Shown here: piece after piece, positions 35,580 to 48,178 of the stretch
How positions within the stretch are numbered: the stretch's first letter is position 1
Layout: each line of letters starts with the position of its first letter
NCBI GenBank assembly: GCA_000310025.1
Contig: FN648195.1
Location: 27,875 to 78,284 of the forward strand
Reading direction: 5' to 3'
Length of the DNA stretch: 50,410 nucleotides
DNA from: Ectocarpus siliculosus
Taxonomy: Eukaryota > Sar > Phaeophyceae > Ectocarpales > Ectocarpaceae
Translations under genes and position numbers: made by a program
The notes under the pieces: generated by a model
Seen by the model: only the letters and a program-made list of their open reading frames with translations
Databases searched by the model: none
Told to the model about the DNA's origin: nothing

Positions 35580-38500
35580 CGCCGCATGAAAAAAGCACGG
35601 ACATGAGTGCACGCAAAGAGAAAGTAAAATAAAAAAAAGAATGATCGCGTACGCCACATCGGTTTCCATACACGGGGGGTACCAACGAACGAAGGCAGGC
35701 GGCTCTTTGGTTTATACGCTTCCAGGTTGTGATTGCACCTTTGTGGTGGTCTTGCGTGGCCTTTCTCCAATCCTGTGCTTTACTATGGTCCCCGCGGTTT
35801 GTACGAGAGACAGGGAGGACAACAACATGTGGGAGTTGGCGCTGCATGCTGGGAGTAGGAAAACCTCGACTTGCCGCAGCTGTAGCGACAAAGACTATTT
35901 TGTGTTCCTAAAAAAAAACACCAGAGTGCCCCCCAGGTTGTTGTATGTATCGACGGAGAGAGAAGGCGGTGCTTCATCTTGACAACAGCTTCTGGTCAAT
36001 GTTGGGGTGGACACCCTGGGTTCAGTGTACAACCCGTGGGTGAGTACAATGATCCGATTGCATAAATCAATATACCGCAGGCTATCCCAGGGTTACCCAG
36101 ATACTGGTGTGTGCGAATGACTGACATTGAGCATTCCACCAGTCGGAATCGCTCCATGCAAACAACAAATAAATGAGTACGCCAACCTGCAATATTCTTG
36201 CTGCAAAAGCAAACATGCCGTTACAAGCTACCCATGTACATGTTTGCCCCCGGCAAGCTAAGCTGACCCACGTCGCGATTGAGGAGGAGGGCGAGGCCGG
36301 ACTCCGGGGGCTCGCCGTCGAGCTGCTCCATGAAAAGGGTGGCGTTCTCGATCCACTCCTTCGTGGTCTCTGTCCCGCGGAACACAATGACCATCTGCTT
36401 CGAAAAACAGCCACGGAAAGGAGAATGAGGAGGAAGAGGTAGACGTGAATACCTGTGCGACGGAAAGGGCTCGTTCGAGCGATGGGTACGTTTGCGAATA
36501 TATTCCCTTTGTCGTCGTATCCTTTGTCCAAGTATGGAAAAAAAAAAAATGGGCCGGCGCTATTTTGATAAGCACCAAGAACGAGCTGAAGCATTATTGC
36601 CACACGTTCTGCATGCGTAGGTCCATGCGACCACTACAACTTGGTGTTGTCGTGCCCATCTAACAAAAAATGGTCGTGTACGGGTATCCCTCGACTCACA
36701 CCACCGCAGAGGTGTCTCCTCGTCAGCTGCGTGCCGATGCCGCATCGATTGCTTCTTCACTTGAAGCGAACTCGCGTGAAACCCCTCACCCCCAACTCCT
36801 TGATATCTGTCGAGGGCCCCAGGACACACGAACGCCTTACAACAGACAAGTCTGGTTCCAAGGAACAGGCAACAGTCGCGCCACTGAGGTGCGCATCCCC
36901 AAGGACGAGTGCATCAACAAGTCCCAGACACACTCACCTCTTTCTTGTCCTTGGAGAGACCAATGAAGCCGAACCAGTTGTCTTCGGCGCTGAAAAACGA
37001 GTCCGGACTGCACACCAGGTTGGCCACCTGCGACAGGCGCCAGCGGAAAACATTTATTTTTAATTTATTTTTTATTGATGATTGTGTCATCACATCTCCG
37101 AGCATACAAAAAAAACAAAGGAAGACGATCAATCTGAACACAGAAACGAGTGTGCGCAACAAGCATGCTTGCGTATCCCGCACACTTACGATGGTGTAGT
37201 CATCGGTGAAGTCGTACTCCTGCTTCTTCTCTCCCTTCTTGTTGACGTAGCTGACGCCCGACATGTCGCCCGCCCGCCCCGAAATTCAAACCAGCGATTC
37301 CCCCACCCCCCCCGAAGTTTCCGAAACGAAAAATGCAATGAAATGTCAGGACAAACCGGGGACAGAAAATCGAGCACGAAGAAGGACGGCGTTTGAAGGA
37401 CTACACGCAAGGCAATCAACCGTACTGTTCGACACTTCAAGATGACTGGCTGTCATCAGCAATATCAACAGGGTTGGGGCGCCAAAAGCTTTTCAGCGGG
37501 GGCGACTTGGCGGCGACGTCATTCGCTTGCGAAAAGCTGCCCAACCACCAAGTCTAAACCTCCGCCGTCATACTACCAGCTTCTCGATTGACAACGACCA
37601 GCGACGACCAAAAACCCATCACAACTACCCTCTTTGAATGCATGAGGTAGACATGACAAAACGGAACCGTAGAGTGCCACAGCAGTACTCGACGCCAGGA
37701 AAAGATCGTGCGACAGCTCGGACCGAAAAGTTGGACCGAAAAGTTATTATAAAGGTCAAGGGTGAGGGATAGGTAGGCTGACTGACTTGAACTTCAGCCC
37801 CTTCTCGGAGAAGGCCGTGAAGTCGTCGCCGAAGCGGGACCTTCCGCGGAGCCCCGTTTCTTCGGACTTGAAGTCGTCCTCGCCCTTGATGAACACGTCG
37901 TACACCACGTGGTTGAACATGCCGTACCTATCATCGTCACCGACCGTTTTTTGTAGGGGAGGGATGGCGACCGACACCGATAGAAAGGGAGGGGGGGCGC
38001 ACAGCAACAGAAGTTGATCGTCATCACGCTCAGCAGTACACCCACAAAGAGATGGCGACAGTCGGGGTACGAGCAAGACAGAAACGACAGAGAGAGGTCG
38101 CGAAACATGAGCACAAGTTTTTGGACACATATAATATATATATCCTTCACGGCGCCGTTCGCCGAGGAAGCACTTCCTTGGTACGTCGGAAACCTCCCAA
38201 AAATGAAAGTGCATCAATCAACCGTCCGTTGCTACCGGCATATGGTACTCATTTTTGAGCGGGAAATAGCACCCGAAGAAGAAAGGCCGTTGGTACCGCA
38301 CAGCACACGCACTAGTTGGACCAGGTGAATCGTCTGTTGCTCTGCATACCGGCCCACACACACATGCGAGCAGGAAACATTACTTGAAGCAGGAAAAGCG
38401 TCTGTTTGCTACCGCCACACCCACTTGAGCAGCGAGGAACTACTGGGTAAAACAGGACAGGCGGCCAATTTGCTCCCGTAACACGCACGTGAGAAGAAAA

Positions 38501-39795
38501 CGAACGAAAGCAGGACAAACGGGGCCGTTTTTGCTACAGGCACACGCACTTGAGTAGGAACGAACGGAAGCCCTCGTCCCAGACACGGGGCTCCGTGACT
38601 GAGGGGATGAGCCCCTTCCAGTTGTTGGCTCCTCGGTACTCGTCCAGCTTGCAAACGCCTTCTCCGGAGTCCGGCATCTTGGCCGGCGTTGCCTGAAAAA
38701 AAAGGGACCACAATGAAAAAAAGCACGCACGCACGCGAAAAAAAAGGTGTACAAGGCACCGGACGCCGAAACATCTCGTCATTGCTGTTGCTCGAAGAAA
38801 AAAACATGCCACAAGCAAAGTTGCGACACAGAATACGAGAATACACGATCAACAACAGCAACAACGTTGTTTTGAAAAGTGCCCCGTTAGAAAAGATCGA
38901 GACAAACAAGGCGGAGCATACATCCATACGGCATCGGAAATAAATGAAGCCACAGGCGCGCGTTCCGAAACCCTCACTTCGTTACCTGTGCGTTGTAAAG
39001 ACATATATATCTTCTTCACAACGTAGCGAGTAGCGAGGTCCACTCACTCACGCCCAGAACGAAACGAGTGTCATCAGAGACAGAGAAACTGCTGGGTTCA
39101 CTGCAACGCAACGTTGTTGTTGTGTGCTAATTTAGTGCCGCTGCTTTCCGCTTCGGTGTACGCTGCCCGTTATTTGCTCTTTCTGGTAGTACTCCGCTAC
39201 GTTTGCTCGTCCTACAAGATTTTTACCAAAAAGATGTGCACTGCAAAGCTGGCCGCTGCTTAGCGCAATTCTACGATCGGTCATGGCATGGATCGCATCG
39301 CCCAGCGGTGCCGGCACGTTTCCCCCCTTCTCGACAGGAGAGAGACCTCCAGGTAGAAACCGTGCGTCGTCGAGAAAAAGTGCGCTGACGGCTGTACTGT
39401 GCATGTCGCTCGCCACCGGCAACGACTCATGCGACACGCTGGCGCCACACCAGAACGAACAGCAGTGGTGCGTCGGTTAGGGACGCCAAAAATGAAGGAA
39501 ACTCCCTCGAGGTTACGGACATTTCCTTTTTTCACATGCATGGTGGCTCGCAGAATGTACAACATGAAGGATGGGTATCAACCTTAAGGACACCTCCCCG
39601 GCTTAAGGACAACGTTTTTTTCAAAAAATCAGGTGTGCCCTTAACCGGGGGGACGACCGTTCCCCACACACACATATAACCAGAACAAGGAAGGGTGATG
39701 AAAAGACAGTCGCGAAAACCGCGTGTCCAAGGCTGTACATACACCCCGAGTGGAAAAAAAACAGGAGGAGCCCTTACGCCCAACTCACACCCCAT
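32344..39795 (-). CDS. Class-3 lipase, plant phospholipase A1-II type (411 aa model, 12 exons)
   Basis: Exons: 39795-39791, 39100-39052, 38692-38550, 37927-37787, 37250-37190, 37027-36938, 36394-36272, 35542-35383, 34453-34274, 33707-33597, 33101-33022, 32436-32344. Phases agree and TAG is at 32346-32344. The fold is an alpha/beta hydrolase that cleaves acyl esters. FRGTE (about 168-172) precedes the nucleophile elbow VVGHSLGA, with Ser about 254. The candidate acid is Asp about 313 in PIDFVTNVPP, and the His is about 361 in NHNLQQYLH. The C-terminal run DPTRDVALMNK and the closing DDYCRKHGISPSW match plant PLA1-II enzymes, which are usually cytosolic; no signal peptide or membrane segment is seen here. 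Exons 3-12 are firm. Exon 2 is good by phase. Exon 1 codes only Met plus part of Gly and is supported by an in-frame stop just upstream. Otherwise translation could start at the Met in exon 3. Confidence 0.9.
35543..35584. repeat. CCG triplet repeat abutting a lipase splice acceptor
   Basis: About thirteen CCG/GCC units. On the transcribed strand they read CGG right up to the CAG acceptor of exon 35542-35383, so no pyrimidine tract precedes the exon. Confidence 0.9.
39463..39659. mobile_element. Short MITE-like element, copy 2
   Basis: This copy shares about 190 bp with 9871-10062, including GGTGGCTCGCAGAA and the CTTAAGGACACCTCCCCGGC part, and has the same kind of ends (CAGTGGTGCGTCGGTTAGGG at the left). 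It lies in intron 1 of the lipase model. The two copies differ at many positions, so they are old. Confidence 0.7.
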
Positions 39796-40843
39796 GACGG
39801 CGGCGGTGTCGATGTGAAATTTTCAGAGGAAGAGAGATATTATTGCGTCCATGCTAATGGGTCCAATATGGCTACAAGGGTGTTCGATGAGCGGAAGGCG
39901 CTCTTACCCAATATTCATCTGTCGGGAACAGAGCAGATTATAACAAGAAAAATCTTGTTCTTGATGTTGATGTTCCACCCGTCGTGTCCAAGTTGAAGTT
40001 TGAAACTACAAAGGCTATTTGGCCCGGTTCACACGGACGGGTGGGTACGCATACGTGCGCGTTTCTCGGGCACGCCTGGGGGGCGGGGTTCGCCGTCGAC
40101 CTGACGACTGAAATCAATCGTTGATCATCACAAAATCATCAAGCAAAAAAAAAAAGACGCCGCTCTTTCACACTTGCTACTTAGTTTTCATGCATGCATC
40201 CTGGCTCCAACGCTATGTATGTGTGCCCTCTCGCCCCAACACACCACCGATCGATTGAATTGATTGGTGTGCGGTCAGTGCATCGTCCGTGGATAATACT
40301 CCCTCAAGTTGGTGGTAGCATGTGTATAATCATCATCTTTCCGACGTGGAGACCACCAACTCCTCCGCCGTCCTGAGTTTGTCGCAGTTCGTACCAAGTA
40401 AATAGTGCGAGGTAAGCACTAAGCACTGCATTCTCGTTTGTTTGCGGAAGAACCACCAATTGCGGCAGCCAACAACATGATGTCCCGACGTGTACTTACT
40501 TACTTGTACACTGTACCGTAGCAGTGGTCTCGGTCTTACTCACAATCCTGTAGCAGTGGTCTCTGTCTTACTCGCAATTCTATTGTAGTGACGACGTGTA
40601 TCTTCATCCAAGACCGTGCCAGGGAAGGCGCGTGCTTCTTTAGAAAGTATACATGACCTCACACAGCGCTTCTTCTTCAATTTTGTTGTGAAATCAATGG
40701 GTCCACAACTCGGAGAGAATTATGACGGACGAGTCCGAATACACACCAGACAGCTTGTGTGAAATATTTATTTATTTAGTGCCGCGTGTTTGATGTCTGT
40801 ATGAAATCTCCGGAATTCAGTTGTGCCGCGACCAATCAACGCT
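39796..40843. other. Spacer upstream of the lipase gene
   Basis: About 1 kb containing the presumed lipase promoter and the end of the 40844-41726 gene. Two short direct repeats of GTAGCAGTGGTCTC(G/T)GTCTTACTC occur near 40518 and 40551. Nothing else recognised. Confidence 0.45.
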
Positions 40844-41726
40844 GCTTTCACCATGAATCATCCGGTGCTGTGATAACCATGTAGTACTTGAAGTATTTAA
40901 TAGTGATGGCAAGAAATTCTCCGCGGTTCTTGTCCTCAGCCTGTAATTGAACACATGCATACCTTCGCCGGTAGCGAAGGCTGGAGGTCGACTGTCGTGA
41001 GATTGATGAAGATAAACGTGAGCGACCCCCATCAGAGAGGGCAGCATGGCGCGTGAGACACAGCGGGACGAATACCGCAGAAAGAGTAATCATGGAAGAA
41101 AAGAAGAAAAAAACCGTTCTCGGTTCCGCAAAAAAAAATAGTGAACATGGAAGGAAAGGAAACCGAGCACTGGTTGCTGTGCGCATCGGAGGAAAGAGAG
41201 AGGTGCTGCTGCGAGTTAGAGTGTGGGGCACGGCGGTGCCTGGCCCGCACGTGGAGGCGACGAATTTGCAACTCTCACCTGCCCTCTGTGTCCGCTTCTC
41301 TCTTCCGGGTGTGCATTTATTTCTCCGCACGCAGAAGTGGGAAGCAAGAACAACATGTGGCAAGAAGGAAAGATGGCCGGCATCATGATGAGCTACAAGT
41401 AGCAGCCGTGTCAACCCCCGTGCCACCGAGACGGCTTTAACAGAAACACAAGTCAGTTTTGCACTGCTAGAGACGTAGACAGACCCGCAAAACTCAGACA
41501 GACGGGGGAAGTGGCGCGTGGGTGCAGGTTTGTTTGTGTGTGTTTGCACTTGGTGCGGAAAGTGACAATAAAGAAGCAGGAGGAAACACATTATGACAGA
41601 GGCTGCTGCCGCTGCTGCTGCCGACAAGTGCGCTCTCACCGGCTTGGTAGACAGAGCTGAGAAAGAAGACGCCGGCACCGAAAGAAATAGAGCAGCTGGT
41701 GCCGCTCGGAAGACTGACCTCAACAT
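40844..41726 (-). CDS. Possible small mitochondrial protein (exons 41726-41640 and last exon to 40844)
   Basis: The first exon, 41726-41640, encodes 29 residues (MLRSVFRAAPAALFLSVPAS...). It is rich in Arg, Ala, Ser and Phe and has no acidic residue, which is the look of a mitochondrial presequence, and it ends exactly at a GGTGAGAG donor. The last exon begins after the acceptor near 40937 and encodes AEDKNRGEFLAITIKYFKYY, then MVITAPDDSW and a stop. Both are phase 0, so a direct splice gives about 59 aa. An exon between them may be missing: the sequence just upstream of the last exon also looks coding but would need a 22-nt intron. I do not recognise the family. It lies head to head with PSMD5. 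Confidence 0.4.
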
Positions 41727-42455
41727 ATGGGAGTGAGCTGGTCGAGTTTCGAGCGCGAGGGGTCCGTCCGTGTGGTCCTGCAACTGCCTGGGGTGTTGAC
41801 AGAAGAGGGGGTGAGTTGAGAAGAGGATTTGGATTGGAAAGAAATAATTGGATGATGATGTGGCTCCGTTTTTTTTTAGAGTTGGGTTGCGTCTGGGCGC
41901 CTTATCCGCATATTGTATAGGTTATAGGTGGTATGTATGCAGATTTCTCCGTGGCAAAGAGTAAGATTCTTCCCCACAATTGCAACCACCGACCCCCGCG
42001 CGGCAAAAACTAGAGTTCAATATGTACATCCCCTTTCGACTGCTGGTGGTCACAGAGTCACAGACTACTGCATGGTAGGTTGTATTTCTTCCTGAAACTT
42101 CCGAGGTTTTGGTGTGAAGCGTGAAGTAAAAAAACAGGAGACGGACACCAAACATCCACAGCAGTCCATAGCAGTGGCACCGCTCGCGTGCGACACAACA
42201 TACGGCGGCAATGCTGTATGCACAACAGAGGAACAACCCGCACAGCAGGTATAGTGGCCAACCTTGGTGGCCGCAGCTTTCAATCCCTGCTTCCCGTTGG
42301 CAGCATCCAACTTCTACAGAACTCCATATTGCACTCTTTAGTTACGCCGCACTTCGGTCCGACATCGCCGCACGACGCACCACGGGCAAGCCACAGCCAG
42401 CAGGGATATAGGGAGCCCGCTGTAGCAGCGTTCGGCGCGGCGTGGTGGTACAGGC
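41727..42455. promoter_or_regulatory. Presumed bidirectional promoter region
   Basis: About 730 bp separate the start of the minus-strand small gene from the start of PSMD5. No TATA box or known element stands out. The call rests only on the head-to-head layout. Confidence 0.35.
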
Positions 42456-43097
42456 ATGAGCGGTCCGCTTGAGAACATGAAGTATATGAAGGAGGCGAAT
42501 TGCGAGGCCGAGATGAAGCAGAGGATGCAGTCGCAGGAGCTCTGGCGCCGGCTCGATCTGTACAGGCTTGCCCTGCTATCATCGAGGTCGAGAGAAACAA
42601 CGGCAGACGGCGGGGCGACGGAGAGGAAGCTGGCCCTGGGGCTCCTGAAGGACGTGGAGCCGCGGCTTCTTTTTCTCGCAGTGGATTTTAGCTACGGGCA
42701 GGCGGGGGACGAGGTGAAACGCAGGGCGGTGGAGACGGCGCTACTCTCCGTGTTTGGATCTACGGTCGGTCCAGAGATATATCAGCAGGTGCGCGAGCAT
42801 TCAGCAACTTGGATGTCCCAGTGGGCCTGCGGAATGATTTTGCTCTGGCTCCTGCCGCTGTATGTTTTCAAAGAGAAACATATTAGGTCACTGTTGCGAG
42901 TGGCATTAACTCCCTGCCAGGGGACTGGCTCTTACGCACAGCGGAGCATTGCTTCGTTGATAGGGTGATTATTGTACCGCTGTATCCCGCTGCCCGCCAT
43001 GTTGACGTAAGTACTGTGCTGGCTGGATTCAGGACTGTAGCGTTGACAACGCCTAGAGAGGGACATGACGAGACAGAGACAGAGACAGAGAGACAGA

Positions 43098-43141
<44 letters not shown>

Positions 43142-46100
43142 GAGAGAGAGAGAGAAGCAGACGAGGCAGGAAGGCAGACAGACAGACAGCAATGAGAAAG
43201 ACACGAGGGACGCGCGGGGGCTTAGGTGACGCAACGACACGCGTGCGTGCTTGCGGCTTCCGACTGCGGGGAAAGTCACTGGCCGTGGAGGTCAAGGGGC
43301 ACAAGGGCACGAAGTTAACATCCGTGAGATCACAGTAAGTTCGAGCAGAGAGAAATAGGCGCAAGGGAACAACAAGCCCTTTTGAATGCCTGAGCGTGCA
43401 CAAATCTTTCGGAACGTCCCGTGACCTCAACCTAATCCAAACCAACTTTTATTGTGGCGACCACACCGCCGCCTCTTTTCCCTCTTCCGCCATGTGCCAC
43501 GGACAAATCTTGCTCAGAATGGCACGGAGCTCGTGGCCTTTTTCCTGGCGGGGTTGTGTCACCCGGCCGCCGGCGTCAGGACTCTCACCGCCACAGCCAT
43601 GGGCGCGCTCGGTCTTGGCAGCAGCAGCAGCAGCAGCAGCACCGGGGAGGGGCAATCGGAGGAGGAGGGGCGAGAACGCGCCGAGCGTTGCCGAACACTT
43701 CTGCAGCCTCCCCTGCTACCGGCGCTCGTGGCTGCGCTCGGAGACGGCGACACCGGCGCGTCGCAGGCAAGAAATTGGCTCCTTTGCCTGCTTGGATTGC
43801 TGCCTTTGTCTGGAAAGAGAAGGGAAGATCGGGGCCCCGATTTGTTTTTTCTCGTCTTCCAGTAGTGCAGGGCGATGGCGGGAGGGTTTTATATTTGCCG
43901 CCATCTGCCACTGGGCCGGTCTTTCCTCTCCACCACCTCGTTCAATATTGTAAACTAGATCAGGAAGAACGCTGTGGGGGTACACTGGGTAGCAGCGGCT
44001 AGCGCACGGAATCAACCCGCCTGAAAACACAACCATGAACAACAACGAGCGGTACCCCGCTCTGACCAGCCCCCTCCGCCTCCACCCACCCTGCGGGCGC
44101 GACTGCACACTATTCGGTCGGTGACCTACACCTCCACGGAGAGCAGCAAGTAGCTGACACGCTGGTGGCTCTGTGTGAGGAGGCAGACGGCCGCGCTGCC
44201 GTTACTCCGACGACCGGTGGCAGGGCAACCGGCTGCCGCCGGGCAGTGATGGGAGCCCTCGCGTCGCAGATCGGCGAGGTGGTCGCCGGGCTGACCGCCC
44301 GGCAGGCGGCGACGCCAAAGCTTCGTTTCGCTGATATCGCAACCAGGTCTGCCAAGCTGAGCAAGTGATAATTTGTATTCATTTATCACCACAAATTATT
44401 GCTTTTGGGTTGTACAAAGGAAAGAAACGGTAGATCTTGCCATGGCATGAAGTAGATTACCTTGTTTTCCGTCCTAGTCCGACTTCGAGCGTATGCTGAG
44501 CATCGTCGCTCACGTGCGCGCATCGGTGTGTGTGTGTGTGATCTGCCTTTTTGCATTGGCCCTGACCGCTCTTGCATACCGCGCTGATCAATTAAAGACA
44601 AGAGCGCCAAACGGACAAACTAGAACATTTTCTAGTCAATGGACGCCCTCTTTGTGTGTATGTGCCTGCGTGCGTGGGTTGTTGTTGGACACGCCGCAGG
44701 TTGATGTCGGCCTCCGACTCGGCGTTTGCGGCGGCTGTGGATGCGGGCGCTCTGTCCCTGGTGACCGACCTGACGGAGGACGCCTCTGACGTGCTTCTTC
44801 AGCTAAACGCGCTGGATCTCCTCGACCAGGTGTGCGCCATTTGCCGCGCGTTGCATGCTTAACCCCTGGATCGGCTTTCTTGCATGCTTGAGGTACCACA
44901 CTCCCGCCCCTTGTTGCTGTTTCAGGTGGCCTCGACGGCCGGCGGCGCGCTCCACCTCGTCGCGAACGGGCACCTGGACAGGCTTCTCGTGTCGGCGGGG
45001 GGAGGGGAGGGTGACAGTCCCGAGGCCCCGGACCCGTTGCTCGGTGCGAGCGCGCTCCGAACGCTGGCGAAGGTTCTGGCCCGGGCCGCGGATGCTGGTT
45101 TGGACGTGAGATAGATGTGTTGTTTGCATGGGGCGTGTTTTCTCTGACTGTAGATAGGTAGCGTCAACCGGGAGATCCCCTGGCCAATGAAAATTGTTCC
45201 AACGGCTGCTGGTGCGCGGGGCGCCTCTGCTGTGTGTATGTGTGCGTGATGGGTGTGTGCATAAACGCCTGTGTCCCCAGGTGCAAACATCAAGAGCTTG
45301 GCTCGTGCGTTTTGTTGTCCACACGTTCCAACTGTGCTACCCACTACTGCAGTGAAAGAGCTTTGGAGTATTGACTTCTCCACATGTTTCCCACCTTGAA
45401 CAGGTTCGGCCGCACCTTGTTGTTGTACGTAATGAAAATTCAAAGTGGTGGCCGGTTCCGTGCGTTCTCCCATCGTTTTCTCTGGGCTCTCTTTACGCCT
45501 GTCGCTGCAGGCATGGCAGCAGCGTAGCCCTTCGTCCCTCGGAGGCTTTCTCCGCGCTTGCACCGTCCATATCGAGGGGCAAGACGAGGCCGGCAAGGTA
45601 CGAACACAATTTTTCGCCCCCCCCCACAGGGCTCATATATTTCTATTCGGAGGAACAACCTCTAACGCACTGAACAACATTGTTCAACCCGGGTCCGCAG
45701 ATTTACCGTAAATTATCGATAGCGTACCAAATTCCCATCACCTTGTGGGAAACGTCGGAGTTGTACACGTTGCACGAAGCGTAGCGATGTCTTGGATCGA
45801 TGGTAAACGTCTCTCATTCCGCAGGATGGTGCGGTGCGATTGTCTTGCTTTTCGGAATGTCCCGGCCAAGGAGAGACACGGCCGGCTGCCTGCCTGAGCA
45901 GAGGGTGTTTCCGTTCTTGTTACTTTCGGACGCGAGCCCATCATCATCATCATCAAATCACCCTCGTTAACAGTCATGGCACGGCGGTTACCTTCGACGG
46001 CTCCGCTGTCGACTAGCGCTCGATATCGAGCACAGGGACGATTGATGATTTCACCCCAGCCGCATGCATTCATACCGCAACAAACCCTGACCCAGTCCCG

Positions 46101-48178
46101 GCCGTGCCCCACAAGGAAATATGCGCATCAAGGATGAGAAACGCAAGGTGATCGACCGCTCTTGCCTCTACTCCACCACCGTTTTCGGTGTTCGCCCTTG
46201 GCCGCTCTCTTGACGGTGTCGCTCTCGTCCAATCAACAACGCGAGGTAACAGCTGGCCGGTCTGGGGGCGGCATCCGAGGTGGCGGCCGCGTCGGACGTG
46301 GCCCTGCGGGCGATGCTCTCCCAGGAGCGCGGTTCGGAAGGCGTGCTAGATGCTTGGTTGACGCTGTCGGCACATAAGGTAGGGGGCGTGGTGTTCTCTC
46401 TCAATCGCTGCCGCCAAGCACCACCGCGACACCACGAGCACTCTGGCTCATCTCGACGACCACGTTTTGGAGAAGATGGGATCGGTCTTGCAGTGACAAA
46501 CGCGCCTCTACCTGTGGAATCGGACTTTTGATGGGGGCGATATTCGATCTACGACCCTATATCAGAATGGCTATCCTTCAACGAAATTTTCCGGGGACTA
46601 TGTGCAGGAAGGCTCTCAAGATTTTGTTGCTTAAGGCTGACTGCTGCTAGTAGGCTTGACGTGTGCGGTACAGCAGCCCGGTGGTGTTACCGTCGTTGTG
46701 TTCATTTTTCGCGCTTGGTTTCGGAGGGTGAAAAAGACTTGCCTGTAGGGGCGTTTTTGACTCTCACTTGCGGTCGAAGAGAGCAGCGGATGCTGCGGAG
46801 CGGACACAGGGACACAAGCCAACGCAGCTTCGTGTACGTTTCCAAGTGCGAACTAAAGTATAGCCCTGCCCTCCCACGGCCGTAACGCTCAAAACACGAC
46901 CTCGCTTATTGTGCTTGGGCAAAAGCCGCGATCCGGCCGCTGCTGCGGGGAGAAACGTGGTTCAGCATTGGGGTCAGTCTTGACGCGACAGCGGTAGGAC
47001 GCGTACCGCTGCCGCTTTGTGTCGAGCGGAACGTACAACTGGCTCAAGTCGGAGACTTAACAGTACGGCTTCGTCTGGGAAGGGCAACGCGGACACGGAT
47101 TATCTCAATGGGACGTGCAAATACTCGTCATCAGGCAGCCATTTCCTCCTAAATGTTGAGAACCCGGTTCAGGAGGTTGCGTGAGTGATTCTTTGTGCAC
47201 TACTCGAAGGCCAAAAGGCACGAAAAATACACGGCGACCGCAAAGCCCGGAATGACTTCTCCCCTGCGCGCCCCCCGTCGCCCCCTATCAACCATGGCGG
47301 TACCCTGTTGACCATGCTCGCATTCACCCGGTCTGCCGTGCACCACGACGACAACGCGACTACGTTAAGGTTGAGGTGAAAGCGGCCGCCCTTCATGCCG
47401 TCGCATCGGTCCTCGGACCTCCGAACACCTCCTCAACGGCATCGTCGTCTACGACGACTACCGCTGCCGCCGCCTCCGCCGGTAACGATGAAGACGGGGA
47501 CCAGGTGATGGGTAACACAGCGGCAGCAGAGGCAGCCAAGGAGAGCAGCACGCTCTGCTTGATGCTCTTCACCCGGCTGGCGGAGAGCAACACCAATCAG
47601 AGGGCGGGCGGTTGGCTCTTGGACCTGGCGCGCCAGCCCGTTCCCGAGGTAAATCATTGGCGCCGAGTCCTCCTCTTGGGCGTCTCTGCGGGTGATAACT
47701 TCCTCTACAACCGGTTCTCGCTGGGGGAATTTGCAGGATGGTTGATAGCTTAGGTTGGAGCAGGGGGGGGGGGGAGGAGCCCTAGAGTATAGCAGCTTCA
47801 GGGGGACTCCGAGAAGTAGACCGAACAAGTTCCATGGTCGCGTGCCTCTGGTACGCCTTTGTTGCTGTTGCGTGGTACTTCATGCACACGCACCGACAAT
47901 GGCTATCGTGGACATGTTTCTATCTTGTCTGTTTTTACCGCCGGTTGCTGTCCACCATCCGTTTCTTCCTCGCTCCTTCCCGTGCGTCTCCCTAATAACA
48001 TGCTCTTTTTTTTTTTTACGCCGTTCGGGGGGAACACGCTTCGGTAAAGGTTCGACACGCGGCCTACGCCGTGATGCGATGCGCCGCCTGGCAGCCAGGA
48101 GGATGGGGGCTGTCGGCATTGTTACCCCAGCCGGGCTTCCTTGAATTCCTGGAGAAACGCGATACAGCGGCGTCGAAG
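42456..48178 (+). CDS. PSMD5: 26S proteasome non-ATPase regulatory subunit 5 (PSMD5/S5b), 3' end not found
   Basis: Exons: 42456-42788, 43518-43766, 44147-44364 (start could be 44144), 44700-44829, 44926-45105, 45511-45597, one starting at 45825 with unclear end, 46253-46378, 47370-47648 (or from 47376), 48050-48178. Most junctions are phase 0. PSMD5 is a HEAT/armadillo-repeat chaperone of base assembly that binds the Rpt1-Rpt2 end; this role is known from other eukaryotes. Seen here are repeated alpha-helical blocks: FFLAGLCHPAAGVRTLT, PPLLPALVAALGDGD, ASDVLLQLNALDLLDQVAS, EVKAAALHAVASVLG, and the family-typical end VRHAAYAVMRCAAWQP followed by GFLEFLEKRDTAASK. The exon after 43766 is spliced from a GC donor. 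A Ser run coded by AGC repeats and a Thr/Ala-rich insert are low-complexity additions. One more C-terminal exon is expected but was not recognised up to 50410. Confidence 0.85.
43068..43198. repeat. GA microsatellite
   Basis: A long, slightly interrupted run of GA/GAGA and CAGA units in PSMD5 intron 1. Confidence 0.95.

Noticed and set aside
40700-40770. Sequence GACGGACGAGTCCGAATA, reminiscent of a hammerhead ribozyme core
   Set aside because: The required CUGAUGA and GAAA core elements are not both present at the right places.
40941-40962. A 22-nt intron joining two coding-like parts of the small minus-strand gene
   Set aside because: Far shorter than any other intron in the window; the upstream part is more likely non-coding or mis-read.
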